Source: Enoplolaimus lenunculus (lineage: Eukaryota > Nematoda > Enoplea > Enoplida > Thoracostomopsidae). From it: a stretch of 64,000 nt of DNA. The stretch spans positions 124,001 to 188,000 of the forward strand of contig JASANG010001458.1 of NCBI GenBank assembly GCA_030248215.1, read 5' to 3'. The notes beneath the pieces were generated by a model, which was not told the DNA's origin, searched no databases, and worked only from the letters and a program-made list of their open reading frames with translations. The translations under genes were made by a program, and so were the position numbers. Of this stretch, positions 34,301-44,812 are shown in pieces (the first letter of the stretch is position 1; each line of letters starts with the position of its first letter).

Positions 34301-37300
34301 TTGCGCGTACCCCTATAAGGACTGTTTCGGTATCCATGGCATACTGGACTGGCTACAGACTTGGTTGGGTTGAATTTAAAGGTAAAACAAACCTAAATTG
34401 TCAAACCTATTTCGATTTTGGGCACCGCATGGAACCTGAAAGTAGTCGACTTGTTCGAATGGCTCATCGGTATACAAATTCGGCCGAGTTTCACGACTTT
34501 CTGAGTTTAGAATACAATTTTCACCTGATTCGTCCTATAAAACTAAAAATATATTACAAAACCGGAACATATATTAATCTATTCCGACAGTCATTGCTAC
34601 TGTCGGTACGCTGCATAGTCTTTGCAACCGGGATCACAACCAATATTTTGTATTAAAATTTAGTACTAAAATTGCGTTTGGCTTCTCGCTCGTTCCGCTT
34701 GCGAACATTTTGAGTTCACGCAGCCTGAACGTTGAAAATTTTGGTGCAATTGTTTACGTTTTGCTCATTCAAGTTTCAGCATTAATTAATTTCAAGTGTG
34801 CGCACAAGCAAGTAAATTGTATGATGTTCGAAAACGCAAGGCAATGTTACTTTGGCCAATGTTACTTTAAGGGGCGTAACAGTAGATTAAGCGTATTACT
34901 AAGTCTAAGCCTAAGCCTAAGCAAAAAAATGTAATCTAGAATCTCAACCTACTCTTTAATAGACCCACCAAAAACGTAGAAGTCCCTTAAAGTAACATGA
35001 GCCGATACTTTTAAGGCCGTAAGTCCAGATTAAGCGTATTCCTAAGCCGAAACCACAGCCTTTAGAGTAATGAAAAATTTTCCTACCGCAAAATAGTACA
35101 TGCCAGACATGCACGTAAACCCGAATTGTTCCTGAGAACTAAGACACGATTTGAGGCATTCGTTGAAATCAAAAGCGTTTATAACCGCTTCTGCGAATCC
35201 AACAATGACCATTTGCGGATCTCGGATGTACGCATCTCCTTGGCAGTTGCGGACCAGATGTTCTAGAAAGACCCAACTTTACACAAACCTTTGTTTCGTA
35301 TGCTATGATAAGTTTGACCCACTACTTAGCACATTGAGTACTGTAGTGACCTGAATAACAAGGGGGGTGCCCTCTGTAGAGGCCAAATAAATATCAATCC
35401 CTCCCCTCTTATTCGGGTCACTACAGTATACTATGAGCATTTCTAAGTTGTGCACTACCATATAGAGCCCTTCGCAAAAATTTTGCCGCAGATGCGCTCG
35501 AACACACAACATACGGATCACCGGTCCACCGCTCTAACCACTCAACTACGCAGGCATCCAAGCCTTTCGCTACAATGGCTCTATATACCATAAGTTTGGT
35601 ACTACAAGATACGTATATGAATACGCCGCGATACGTGAATATAATGCGCATTAGCAATTATTATGCGTGCCTTGTACACCCCTCATGAAAATTTTTTAGC
35701 TGTCCCTAGCACATTAAGCTGGTTTACATGTTTGAACTGACCTTCCAAGCAAACCTTCTGAAAATATGCGTTTCCTGGGCTTGGTTGCAATTGTCCAGCG
35801 CCGTCAGGAATCATTATTTCACGTGACAACCGGCATTCATTGCGGACTACAAAATAATCCGCTGATTGGCAGTTTAGTCGATTACCATTTTCGTCCTAAA
35901 ATATATAAACTAAAATTAGATCAGCACGGCAACTATACACTGCAAAAAATGGTGCGTCAAATCGACTCTCTCAGAAATAGGCTCTACGGGACTACACAAA
36001 CGGAGTCAAATTCGACTCCGCCAGAGCCAAACGTGTTACTCAGTAAGGAGAGTCAATTTGACCACCATTGTTTGCAGTGCAGAAATGGGCAACAAAAACA
36101 TTCTTTAGTATAGAATTCTTTTAATGCCGCTGAACAAATTTTCGGCCAGCAGCGTTAAACTGTCTTTATGGGTTAGGGGGGCGGGCCGGTGACTTTTCCT
36201 CACCCCCCTCCGTAGTTACGGCTCTACACTATAAATTCCAGTGAGTTGATTTTAACTCAGAATTAATTGAATCCACTCAGAACCCTTAAGCTCTGAATTA
36301 GATCTTTTAGAACTCAGAAATATGAATTGATTAAAATCATTGTGAGTTAGTTTATCAACTTCTCCGGAACTAAATCAGCTCAAAGTCAGTTGATAGCTAC
36401 TGTTATTAACTCAGAAATAACCAGAAATGACTAATTCTAAGTCATTGAAAGATAATGTAATCAAAGGTAACAAACACTTTCACATAAGTTGAGCCAGAAG
36501 CAGGTAACGGACAACAGTGATTGGACAGTGGTCTAGCGCCCACTCCTTAAATTGGCCCTTGTTGAATTTTTGCCAGCTAAAATTTTGAATGGAGAAATTT
36601 GTTTTTTTTGACCCGTGTTATTTTCATCAAACTATTTTGAAGTGACCACAATACAGGGCCCAGTCACAGGCGGATCCTGAAATTTCTGACGTGGAAATTT
36701 ACTAGCAAATGTTATGAAACGCAATTTGTACTGTATGCTATGCAATTAGCAGCGAAAAATTGTATGACATGGAGTTACCTTTATTATCATTTTACCACAA
36801 AAAAATTTCTGATGAGAGGGGCGTATGCTCCCCCGCTCCCATTTGGATCCGCTAGTGGACCCAGTTAAGTCACGTTTTGTTTCTATGTATATGTATCATT
36901 CATACTTTATTGTTTGCGCACATTTCAAGACATAACTTTTGATCGACTCGGTGACTAATTGAATCGTCGTTGTCAGCCAGTTCAAAATCCGCAATTTCTA
37001 AAAATTTCGGAATTTGACCAATCGGACATCCACCTAAAACCAGATCATGAAAAGCAAATTTACCAAACATATAAATTTGATCCGTCAATAATGACTATAT
37101 TCTCAAATGCATATAGCACTTATGACCAGTTGCCGACACTGTAAATTGCAGTGAGTTGATTTTTACTCAAAATGAGTTGAATTACTTACTCTGAGTTAAG
37201 ACTATCAGAACTGATAATTCTGAGTTAATTCAACTCATTCTGATTTAATTAATCAACTCCCCTCAATCAACTCAACTCAGAGTGAAAATCACCTCAACTC

Positions 37301-39544
37301 AGAGTGAGTTAAAGTTAACTTTTATTAACTCAGAAATAACTAAACTATTCGAGTGAGTTGATTAATTAACTCATTCGAATTTACAGTGGATAAATTTTCA
37401 AAAGTATAACAAACGCCCACAATTTGCGGATTTCAATTTCAAAATCTGTGCAAATTTCAAACTTTCCAGTTCATTGGTTAAAAAACCTATTACCAACTGA
37501 TGATATTTGCTACACACATTTGAGAAGACACGGCTAAGAAGTACAAGCGTCAGTTTAAAATAGGATAAACCTAATGGCAGTCTTGGGTTTTTGCGACATA
37601 TTTGAAAATTTAAAAACCCGAAATGGGTACGTTGATAAAAGCCTAACTGCTTTATGTACCTGTACCACGACTTTGCGCTGTATCGTCAAACCTTTCCGCA
37701 GGTACATCATGCGTAATTGGCTGTAATCGATCATTGATCGGGTTTCCGTTGCTGGCAAAATTTGCTTGCTGATTATGCGCTGCGTCGTTGAATAACAATT
37801 TAGGCACACCATTATTCGCCGATCCACCACACGAACCAGTTGGTTCGTAGTAGTCCCGGTTGGGCAATTGTTGGATTTGCGCTGGGTATTGATTGCCGGC
37901 ATGAGCGAATAAGTCGCATACTCGATGCTCTCGGTCGTATACAAATGAGCTAAAATTACCAAAAATGTTGTCAATGTCGCGTTTAGGAGCGAACCAGGGG
38001 CCCATCAGATGGTAATGGCGAGGAGGGGAGACACCCAATTTTTGACGTGAGAAAATTTTCCATTAGAATGGAAAATCATTATGAGACAAAATGGTAACCT
38101 CACTACCGGCCCATGTATAAAGATCAGGGGCGGAATGCTTTTCTGTGAGACTAGAAAAGAGTAAGCTTAAGCTTTAGATTAATTTTTTGCTTCACAAAAT
38201 GGTAACCTCACTTACCGGTCCATGTATAAAAATCAGGGGCGGAATGCTTTTCTGTGAGACTAGAAAAGAGTAAGCTTAAGCTTTAGATTAATTTTTTGCT
38301 TCACAAAATGGTAACCTCAGTACCGGCCCATGTATAAAAATCAGGGGCGGAATGCTTTTCTGTGAGACTAGAAAAGAGTAAGCTTAAGCTTTAGATTAAT
38401 TTTTTGCTTGACAAAATGGTAACCTCACTTACCGGTCCATGTATAAAAATCAGGGGCGGAATGCTTTTCTGTGAGACTAGAAAAGAGTAAGCTTAAGCTT
38501 TAGATTAATTTTTTGCTTGACAAAATGGTAACCTCACTTACCGGTCCATGTATAAAAATCAGGGGCGGAATGCTTTTCTGTGAGACTAGAAAAGAGTAAG
38601 CTTAAGCTTTAGATTAATTTTTTGCTTGACAAAATGGTAACCTCACTTACCGGTCCATGTATAAAAATCAGGGGCGGAATGCTTTTCTGTGAGACTAGAA
38701 AAGAGTAAGCTTAAGCTTTAGATTAATTTTTGCTTGGTTTAAGCTCTAGACTTGAGTAAAATAGGCTTAGGAATCTGCTCATTCTTACGCTTAGGCTTAG
38801 ACTTAGGCTTAGGCTTAGCTTAGAGGCGAAATAAATATCAATCACCCTCCCCACTCCTAAGGGACACTACACTACAGTTGGCATGAAGCATGTTTAAACC
38901 ACTGAAACTTAACCGTTAACGTATTTAGAATAGTCTAGAACTAAACAATACCTATGCCTAAGCCTAAAGCCTAAACGACTTCCTTGTAGAGAACATGGAC
39001 CAGTATTTGCTCTGCGCGAATTGTTACTATGGACATTAATATAAATATTCAACAATTACTTAAGGAATGCAACAATTGGGAGTATACTTTGGGCTATTTT
39101 ACGCCAAGACAAACCAGCACCCAAAACACTCCTGTTTGATAGGTTATAGCCTGAAGGGTCATCGGGCTCAGATAATCTAGAAAAGGCTTCGCAGCTCCAG
39201 AACAGTGTTATTTCCGATTACATACTTGAGGCGGAACCAAAAAATTTTGACGGTGGGGCGTACGCCTCCCTGCCCGCCTCTGGATCCGCTAGTGATTGTA
39301 TGTCACGTAAAACCATAGGATGATCCTTGGACAATTGTTCTACCATTCTAGGCATGTTCAGCTATGTCGAGGCGAGACTATCGGCTCTTGTTGGCTTTCG
39401 ATTAAAATTACCGGCAAACGAATAATCCTGATCTTCGATGAAGGCATTCAAGACTGCAATCAGGCAAATCGATAAGCGATTGTCGAAAAAACGGTTGTGC
39501 GTTCAGTATTAAATTGTTGCGAAATACACGAAAACAGCCATCGC
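31033..39544 (-). CDS. PAN/Apple-module protein with degenerate TSP1 module (5' end not found)
   Basis: Eight - strand exons (39544-39412, 37949-37660, 37033-36906, 35895-35742, 35262-35087, 34534-34393, 33688-33062, 31328-31033) join in frame into about 648 residues. PAN/Apple modules are disulphide-bonded extracellular adhesion domains; in ecdysozoans many occur in apical matrix proteins such as NompA and NOAH. Three modules are seen: PAN1 (CFRVFRN ... DCSLECLHR ... CRSFVYDREHRVC), PAN2 (KLCLEMCANNK, LNCQSADYFVVRNECRLS) and PAN3 (NECLKSC ... FTCMSGMYYF ... NCILNSESRETRP). Each is split between two exons at a similar place. A basic, Asn/Ser-rich linker leads to WTQWSSCDKRHQGRRVRYKI, a TSP1-like start lacking one usual cysteine. 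The C-terminus after a poly-Q tract has CEPGVCC, CRVG and QFQWCTNPC. No ZP domain was found, and the signal-peptide exon should lie above 39544. Confidence 0.75.
31445..31637 (+). mobile_element. TGACTC palindromic element (family E)
   Basis: CACTACAAAAATGGTGAGTC at the left and its approximate complement at the right, with internal (C/G)AGTCAAATT arms. Almost the whole element is one imperfect palindrome. It lies in the last PAN gene intron. Confidence 0.75.
32081..32427 (+). mobile_element. hAT-type miniature element, copy C (CCTCCGG subfamily)
   Basis: CAGGGTACAACCGGAGG ... CACCTCCGGTTGCACCCTG, flanked by the perfect duplication CAATACGT (32073-32080, 32428-32435). It lies in the last PAN gene intron. 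Copy D at 45482 is the same subfamily. Confidence 0.88.
32844..33048 (+). mobile_element. GGCC-family B element with CTTAGG repeats
   Basis: GGCCCTTGTATAGAACAGG at the left and TTCCGGCCCTATTCTAGACA at the right, with a centre of CTTAGGCTTAAG-type hexamers. Its right end lies only 8 bp from the donor of PAN gene exon 7. Confidence 0.75.
33062..33688 (-). CDS. PAN gene exon 7 (basic linker and TSP1-like module)
   Basis: Acceptor AATTTTAG, donor GAC|GTACGT. About 150 residues of basic, Asn/Ser/Gln-rich linker with several N-x-S/T sites lead into NDWTQWSSCDKRHQGRRVRY ... CPMQTQWCN. The W-x-x-W-x-x-C and Arg-rich strand are TSP1 hallmarks. The CxxxC second cysteine is absent. Confidence 0.75.
33725..33842 (+). 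repeat. Interstitial TTAGGC array
   Basis: Near-continuous TTAGGC/TTAGTC/TTTAGGC hexamers, the nematode telomere-type repeat. It lies about 37 bp upstream of PAN gene exon 7 (in transcript direction), without obvious element ends. Confidence 0.8.
34393..34534 (-). CDS. PAN gene exon 6 (PAN3, second half)
   Basis: Acceptor TTTATAG, donor TAG|GTTTGT. It encodes DESGENCILNSESRETRPNL ... VDYFQVPCGA, closing the third module in a way very typical of NompA/NOAH-type PAN domains. Confidence 0.78.
34854..35003 (+). mobile_element. GGCC-family C element with CCTAAG repeats
   Basis: GGCCAATGTTACTTTAAGGG ... AAAGTAACATGAGCC, with flanks GTTACTTT and GATACTTT (8-bp duplication with one change). It is inside PAN gene intron 5. 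Confidence 0.75.
35087..35262 (-). CDS. PAN gene exon 5 (PAN3, first half)
   Basis: Acceptor CTTTCTAG, donor GCG|GTAGGA. It encodes HLVRNCQGDAYIRDPQMVIV, then NECLKSC and FTCMSGMYYFA. It rebuilds a Glu codon with exon 4 and ends in phase 0. Confidence 0.75.
35341..35426 (+). mobile_element. Very short palindromic element (86 bp)
   Basis: CTGTAGTGACCTGAATAAC at the left and its complement at the right, with TA on both sides. Same termini as the 28497-29300 element, so probably its deletion derivative. Confidence 0.75.
35484..35554 (-). pseudogene. tRNA-like sequence (SINE head or tRNA pseudogene)
   Basis: The - strand reads GCCTGCGTAGTTGAGTGGTT then AGAGCGGTGGACCGGTGATC ... TGTTCGAGCGCA. Intact-looking A- and B-boxes and a weak anticodon arm (loop CCGGTGA) are present, but U33 is missing. 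It lies in PAN gene intron 4. Confidence 0.55.
35742..35895 (-). CDS. PAN gene exon 4 (PAN2, second half)
   Basis: Acceptor ATTTTAG, donor AAG|GTCAGT. It encodes DENGNRLNCQSADYFVVRNE and CRLSREIM, ending YFQKVCLE. The C-x-S-x2-Y ... C-x-L-S pattern is typical of PAN. Confidence 0.78.
35938..36079 (+). mobile_element. TGACTC palindromic element (family E)
   Basis: CACTGCAAAAAATGGTGCGTC at the left, TTTGCAGTG at the right, shorter than other copies. It lies just upstream (in gene direction) of PAN gene exon 4. Confidence 0.75.
36226..36450 (+). mobile_element. GAGTTGATT-family element (family D), right end lost
   Basis: It begins CACTATAAATTCCAGTGAGT and follows the family pattern of TGAGTT/AACTCA blocks. 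The right terminus has decayed. Confidence 0.6.
36664..36858 (+). mobile_element. GGATCCGC-ended element
   Basis: AGGCGGATCCTGAAATTTCTG at the left and AGGGGCGTATGCTCCCCCGC followed by GGATCCGCTAGTG at the right. Related end sequences occur at 28315, 39234-39296, 57380-57530 and 63880-63905. Confidence 0.5.
36906..37033 (-). CDS. PAN gene exon 3 (PAN2, first half)
   Basis: Acceptor GGTTTTAG, donor AAA|GTATGA. It encodes GCPIGQIPKFLEIADFELAD then VDQKLCLEMCANNK, the Cys-x3-Cys core of a PAN module. Confidence 0.75.
37137..37388 (+). mobile_element. GAGTTGATT-family element (family D), complete
   Basis: CACTGTAAATTGCAGTGAG ... GAATTTACAGTG, with internal alternating TGAGTT/AACTCA. It lies in the PAN gene intron between exons 2 and 3. 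Confidence 0.8.
37660..37949 (-). CDS. PAN gene exon 2 (PAN1, second half, and linker)
   Basis: Acceptor AATTTTAG. It begins SFVYDREHRVCDLFAHAGNQ, completing PAN1, then a Gly/Asn-rich linker. Two alternative donors are in the same phase, GTACAT (exon end 37660, chosen) and GTACAG (exon end 37666). The frame is open upstream into the intron, so a longer frame from 38038 is a shadow. Confidence 0.75.
38080..38735 (+). repeat. 109-bp tandem array derived from a GGCC-family B end
   Basis: Six near-identical units of 109 bp (AGGGGCGGAATGC starts about every 109 bp from 38126). Each unit holds the family B terminus CCATGTATAAAAATCAGGGG and the AGTAAGCTTAAGCTTTAGA block. The array runs into CTTAGG hexamers at 38748-38825. 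It lies in the first PAN gene intron seen. Confidence 0.88.
39412..39544 (-). CDS. PAN gene exon 1 seen (PAN1, first half)
   Basis: Acceptor TTAACAG, donor CCG|GTAATT. It encodes DGCFRVFRNNLILN ... LPDCSLECLHRRSGLFVC, with the Leu-x-x-Cys-x3-Cys pattern of PAN modules. It rebuilds an Arg codon with the next exon. Confidence 0.75.
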
Positions 39545-40980
39545 CTGTTAATTATGCAAAGAAACTATAAATAACGCGTAATTAAAACATAATTTTTACA
39601 CAGTACGCCAGCTGAACTTAAGCCCTAAACGTAAGTTTACGATGAGCAACTAATAATTTGTATTGCATTCGATTTTTACTTTACTTCTGTGCAAATTTTA
39701 AAATCTACAATTGTAGCAGTTCGTTAGTTTGAAAACTTTTTACATAACTGCTGATACGCGCTATATGTATTTTAGAGTATGGCTTTGGTTGCTAGGACGA
39801 AATAGTTTTCCCGGAACAAGCCAATCAAAACTTTAACTTTGTGTTACCGTTTCATACATTTTATAAAAAAAATGCGTCTGGCTTTTCGCTCGCTTTCCTC
39901 GCGAGGTTTTTTCTGTAGATTTTACCTATATTGACTCTTGATTGCTATAAGTTTCAGTTGCAAAACGCTAAAACAAATGCTTATCTAATGCGAGCCCAAG
40001 AATAAAATTTTCCAACGGACCGACACAAAACCACAAATTTTGTATTTGTAATTATTACTAAAATGGCGTTTGGCGTCTTGTTCTGCTACGCTCGAGAGTT
40101 TTCGTTCACTATGCGATCCCACCATCAGAAATTTCTGGGTCAGCTACTGCGTCATATATACAAATGTATATATTAAAGCTGGAACGCCCCACATACGTGT
40201 TTTGGGTAACTTTTCAGCATTACTTTGTTTACAATGACTGTTCTGTGAAAACAATATCTGCGTTACGATGTTTTCTATATATTAAAGCTGAAATGCCCCA
40301 CATACGTATTTTGGGCAACTTTTCATCACTACTTTGTTTACAATGAAAATTCTTAAATGTTCTATGAAAAAAATATCTGCGTGAAGATGTTTGTGCATAC
40401 GCTATTTTGCGCATGGCGCAAAACCGGCTGTCTTGTAGCTATCAAGTAGGAAAAAACATTTGCATATCGATGCAATAGACTTTTGCGCTAGAAAAACATA
40501 AGCTTATATTCATTTTTGCCAATGTTATTTTATCATATTTTACCGAGTTTCGATTTGTGGTGAATACACAGATTAGGATCTGTGCCAACGACACTTTACT
40601 AGAATGGCTAAAAACTTTTCAGGAGGGGCATACAAAAGGTTTTCAATCACTTACAAGCAAGATGGAAAACCTTAGGATTAAAATTAAGAATATGGGTCTA
40701 TATTTGTATCAAAATATGCTTACTTGATAGCTGTTGCTGTACGCTACCATGAATGACAATTATAAGCATTAAACTAATAAATTGCCAATTGTGATCTTTT
40801 GTGCGTTCGTCAACCATTTTATGTACGACGGAATGCAAAGAATTAAGTCATTTTTTCCGGCATCAACTGTAAACCGATTTGTGCAGCGTTTGAGAAAACT
40901 ATAATTTCCGGTATCTTATATCCTGTGAAAAATATTGCAAAAATCGAGTAATCATTAGCGGCACGCTTATCATTTCCCCG
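39545..40980. other. Spacer upstream of the PAN gene exons, no gene seen
   Basis: A missing 5' exon of the PAN gene should lie here or further right but was not identified. 40164-40273 and 40274-40400 are tandem ~110-bp copies (TATATTAAAGCTG ... CCCCACATACGT); a third copy is at 60165-60325. Hairpin-family copies lie at 39868-39915 and 40027-40105. Confidence 0.45.
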
Positions 40981-40986
40981 CACCCA

Positions 40987-41200
40987 CACTGTAAATTCCA
41001 ATGAGTTGATTACTCAATTCAGCTGGCGAGTTGGTTATTTCTGAATTAATATCAGTAAACAATAACTCATTGTGAGTGGAGTGGATTCTCACTCTGAGTT
41101 GAGTTGAGTCTGGGTGAGTTAATGAACTCAGATGGATTGAATCAACTCAAGATTGCTGAGTTCTGATAGCCCTAACTCAGACAGAGTGATTCAACAAATT
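40987..41200 (+). mobile_element. GAGTTGATT-family element (family D), partial
   Basis: CACTGTAAATTCCAATGAGT start and typical interior; the right end is decayed. Confidence 0.6.
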
Positions 41201-41359
41201 AAGTTTGTGCTTTCGCTACCGAACGCTATCGAAGATAATAGTGATGAGTTTATCTTGAAAATTTTCGACAATTGATTTTAGGGTCTCTTAAATTGACCTT
41301 TAGGGCAGAGCATCTCAAACACTTGGCGCACCACTGACAATCATACCGCGCATGAGACA

Positions 41360-42240
41360 AATTTGATTCAATTTGACTCTGCCGGAGTCGAATTTTGACT
41401 CAATTTGTGAAGTGAAAAAAGTCTATTTCGGAGAGAGTCAATTTGACTCTTCATTTTGTTTTAGGACACGACCCGCCGGCTCGGGCGAGCTTATTCAAAC
41501 CGAGACAGACGGAAGGGATCGGGAATCTCCTGTAAATTCGACAGACCCGTAAAAACTTCAAGCTCGCTAATACGAGCGTTTATTGACACAAAACCAGTCA
41601 CACACGAATAACAAACAAGTAATACGAGTAGGGACTCGAAGGGTTACCCCACGGACACGGATCGAAACAGATACTTGGCCGTATAGAATAAAGTCGATTT
41701 AAAGCGTTCGAATCCCGAAAAATACACTTAATTATAAGACAACTGAGAAATTATTATAAACACACAAAAAGTCTTTAAATTTGAGAAACACATTTTAGAG
41801 ATCCAAAATATTAAAACTGATCGTATGGCTGGCTACCGATCCGAGGTATCGAAATATGCAAATTACTCCAATTTGCATATTGGATACTTTGCCGAAATAA
41901 GTTTACGCCTCCGCGTAAACAACGACAAGTTCCGAATCACAAGCACATTCCGTGTTATTACATCGGAATCGGATCGAGGACCATCGCTTACGGAAAGGGT
42001 ATGTTGTCCAACACCCCTTATAGTTTAATTTAGGGGTACACATGAGATAGCGACCCCTCCTCTAAACAATGGGGGTCGGCCAAAAATGCAACGCCTGGTG
42101 GTACATTTTGTAGCATGCTGACTCCAAGAGTTGCACTCTCTTGTTATTATCCATTTTTGGTCATTTCTAATTGCGCACAGCTTTCGGGCTTTTTTTGCCG
42201 TAAATTGTGGACGAAACAAATTATAATTGTTCATTGTGCA
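41360..42240. other. Half family E element followed by an unclassified segment
   Basis: 41366-41452 is the right half of a TGACTC palindrome. 41465-42030 is less A+T-rich and matches nothing else in the window. It could belong to a larger element whose other parts lie elsewhere, but no coding frame or paired end repeat is visible. 42040-42160 shares a motif (GCAACG ... TGGTACATTTTG) with 53720-53760. Confidence 0.35.
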
Positions 42241-42724
42241 AATACAGTTCGTAACAGTACTTCTGGCAAGTTCCAGCTATGACGGTAAAATCATATTTGA
42301 AAGGAAATATTTGAAATTTTGATATCGGTTAAGTTGGTGTTCTTTGTTCTATTTACCATTTTTTTACTGATACGAATTTTATATGACGAAAATGATGATG
42401 AGTTAAACTCAAATATGTTTCGTTTAAAATTGCACAATAATAAGTTTGCCTCAGAAAAACAAGACGAGTCCAAAAACGTGTACGCCGACCCGACCCCGTT
42501 TGCACAGTTGAACTTTGTCTTTCGCGTTTTTGCTATCGCAGTTTATTTGTTTCTTGATTTATTAAAAACACGAAATCAGGCCCATGGCTGTGGAATCCCA
42601 AGTTTGGTTGAGCAGCGAACCATTTTTTCGTGGGTAGAGTAAGTTTAAGCTTTTGACTAATTTTTTTGTTTAGGCTTTAGGCTTAGGCTAATCCTTACGC
42701 TGATGAATAGGCATAGACTTAGGG

Positions 42725-42892
42725 GCCAGTGTTACTTTTAGGGACGTAACAGTATTGGGCGTCCAGGTTTCTGGTGTGTCTATAAAAGAGTAGGTTTACA
42801 TTCTTGATTATATTTTTTGCTTAGGCTAAGGCTTAGGCTAAGGATTCGGAATACACTTAATCTACTGTTACGCCTCTAAAAGTAACATTAAC
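42725..42892 (+). mobile_element. GGCC-family C element
   Basis: GGCCAGTGTTACTTTTAGGG at the left and AAAGTAACATTAACC at the right. The centre has TAGGCTAAGG-type hexamers. Confidence 0.65.
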
Positions 42893-43194
42893 CGTTTCCC
42901 CTGTATTCCGTCTAATTTAGCATTGCCAACATACTACAACAAATACCACCTTTAGGATTCCGAATGAATTAAAGTAGTATGATTATACTTAAGAATTGCG
43001 TCAAAAATACAAATACGTTTCGTGATTTACAAAAAAATCGTTTTATGTGGATGCTAAAATAGATTTTTTACAAAAACACCAAAACCGTTCCGTTGAGCCA
43101 TTTTCCTAAACAGTGACATTAAAAAGTTTGTTTGACATAAATAATTTAAATAATTTGTACTTAAATTGTCGAGAAGCAATTTTAAATCATATTA

Positions 43195-43418
43195 CACTGT
43201 AAATTCCAATGAACTGATTAAAGTTAATAACAGTTAACATTAACTGACACTGAGTTGAGTTGATTTTCATTCTGAGTTCAGTTTATTCTGCGTATACGAT
43301 GAATAATAAAGTCAGAGTGAGTTTTATTGACGCACTATTCTGAGTTCTGAAAGTCCTAACTCAGACTGAGTGATTCAACTCATTCTAATTAAAATCAACT
43401 CAATGGGATTTACACTGT
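43195..43418 (+). mobile_element. GAGTTGATT-family element (family D)
   Basis: CACTGTAAATTCCAATGAAC ... GGGATTTACACTG, between TA-containing flanks. Confidence 0.7.
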
Positions 43419-44050
43419 AAACACTAGTGATGTTTAAAAATAAAATTCCAATAATAAAGTAAAAAAACACTGATATGAAAAATTCTTCGAATGTCGGTGT
43501 CCAAATATAATAATCTTTTATTTAATAAATAATTGATTTTATTCCATTCTGTTTGAGTCTCATTTTGTTTTATTTTCGATCAGAAATAAACATTTCTACC
43601 GAAGGGAATAACGCGATATATAATAGTGAATAAATGCTCGCGAGTAATAAAGCGAACGAGAAGCCAAACGCAATTTTAGTACTAAATGTTAAAATATATT
43701 AAAATTGTGGTTTTGATACGCGTTGTGAAAGCCATGGGCGGCCCTCGTTAATAAATACACCAACGCGTAGTCGGTCCGCATGAAAATATAACTAAAATTG
43801 ATTAGACGATGCGGCAACATTTCACAATCGTATTTGCCACACCGACTTTAAAATTTGTTAAAAAAAGGAAAATTTGATAAACTTTAAAATAATGAGAGAA
43901 TGTCAAGCGTTTTTTGATGTATTATTTTTTTATTTCAATTCAGCAAAAAAAGTTTAAGAATAAACTCTTCGTTTATACGTACATTTACAGAATTGTTTAC
44001 GTCAAACTTTAATGGCGAACGAGGGATCGTCGTAGAATATCTGGACGCTC
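43419..44050. other. A+T-rich spacer with a hairpin-family copy
   Basis: No gene is seen. 43638-43722 is an inverted copy of the GCGTTTGGCTTCTCGCTCG hairpin family. Confidence 0.45.
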
Positions 44051-44435
44051 ACTGTAAATTTTAGTGAATTGATTTTAACTTAGAATGAGTTGGATGCAAG
44101 TCTGAGCTTTCAATTGATCCGAGTTGTGGTCCCGTTGCGATATCGGCAATGTGTGCAATTCATAAAATCACCTATGAATTGCTCACTGTAAAGTTTTAGT
44201 GAATTGATTTTAACTCAGAATGAGCAGACTAATTCAGAGCCTGAGCTCTGAATTAGACTTTTCAGAACTTAGAATTCTGATTTGATTTGACTCATTCTGA
44301 GTTAATTAATCAACTCACCCGGAATTAAATCAACTCTGAGTGAGTTAGTATTTACTGTTATTTACTAAAAATAACAAGAAATATATAACTAATCCTCTCT
44401 TTGAGTTGATTAATGAATTCAGTGGAATTTACACT
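44051..44435 (+). mobile_element. Two adjoining family D elements (one partial, one complete)
   Basis: A partial copy starts CACTGTAAATTTTAGTG at about 44051. A complete one runs 44185-44435 (CACTGTAAAGTTTTAGTG ... GGAATTTACACTG). Confidence 0.7.
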
Positions 44436-44569
44436 GCTCAAGTTTTAGCGTGAATCTAACATTCAGCCTAGACTTGTTTCCTGGAGTATAAATACTTGTT
44501 GAATACGATAATCGACCACCCTAAAATTATGATAGCGTACGTCAAAAACGCAAGATGCAATGGTACATT

Positions 44570-44812
44570 TTCTGTACTTTAACTTTCAGTCAGTTGATGT
44601 TAATTCAGAATCAGTTGAATCACTCAGTCTGAGTCAGGACTATCAGTACTATTCAATCCATCTGAGTTCATTAATCAACTCATTCAGAGTCAAGTCAACT
44701 CAGTGTGAGAATTAACTGAACTCAGAGTGAAATAATGTTTACTGATATTAATTCACAATTAACCGACTCGCTAGCTGAATTGATCAATCAACTGATTGGA
44801 ATTTACAATGTG
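44570..44812 (+). mobile_element. GAGTTGATT-family element (family D), diverged
   Basis: CAGTCAGTTGATGTTAATTC ... TTGGAATTTACAATG; typical alternating TGAGTT/AACTCA interior. Confidence 0.65.

Noticed and set aside
37555-37974. Second - strand frame overlapping PAN exon 2
   Set aside because: The other frame carries the PAN cysteines and agrees in phase with both neighbouring exons; this one is a shadow.
38080-38735. CRISPR-like regular repeats
   Set aside because: Units are 109 bp head-to-tail without unique spacers and derive from a transposon end; the host is a eukaryote.
41465-42030. Possible isolated long terminal repeat
   Set aside because: No second copy, no target duplication and no internal element in the window; left as unclassified.
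42319-42642. 107-codon frame with a hydrophobic start
   Set aside because: It begins at TTG, not ATG, has no recognisable domain or splice sites, and its end lies at a repeat.
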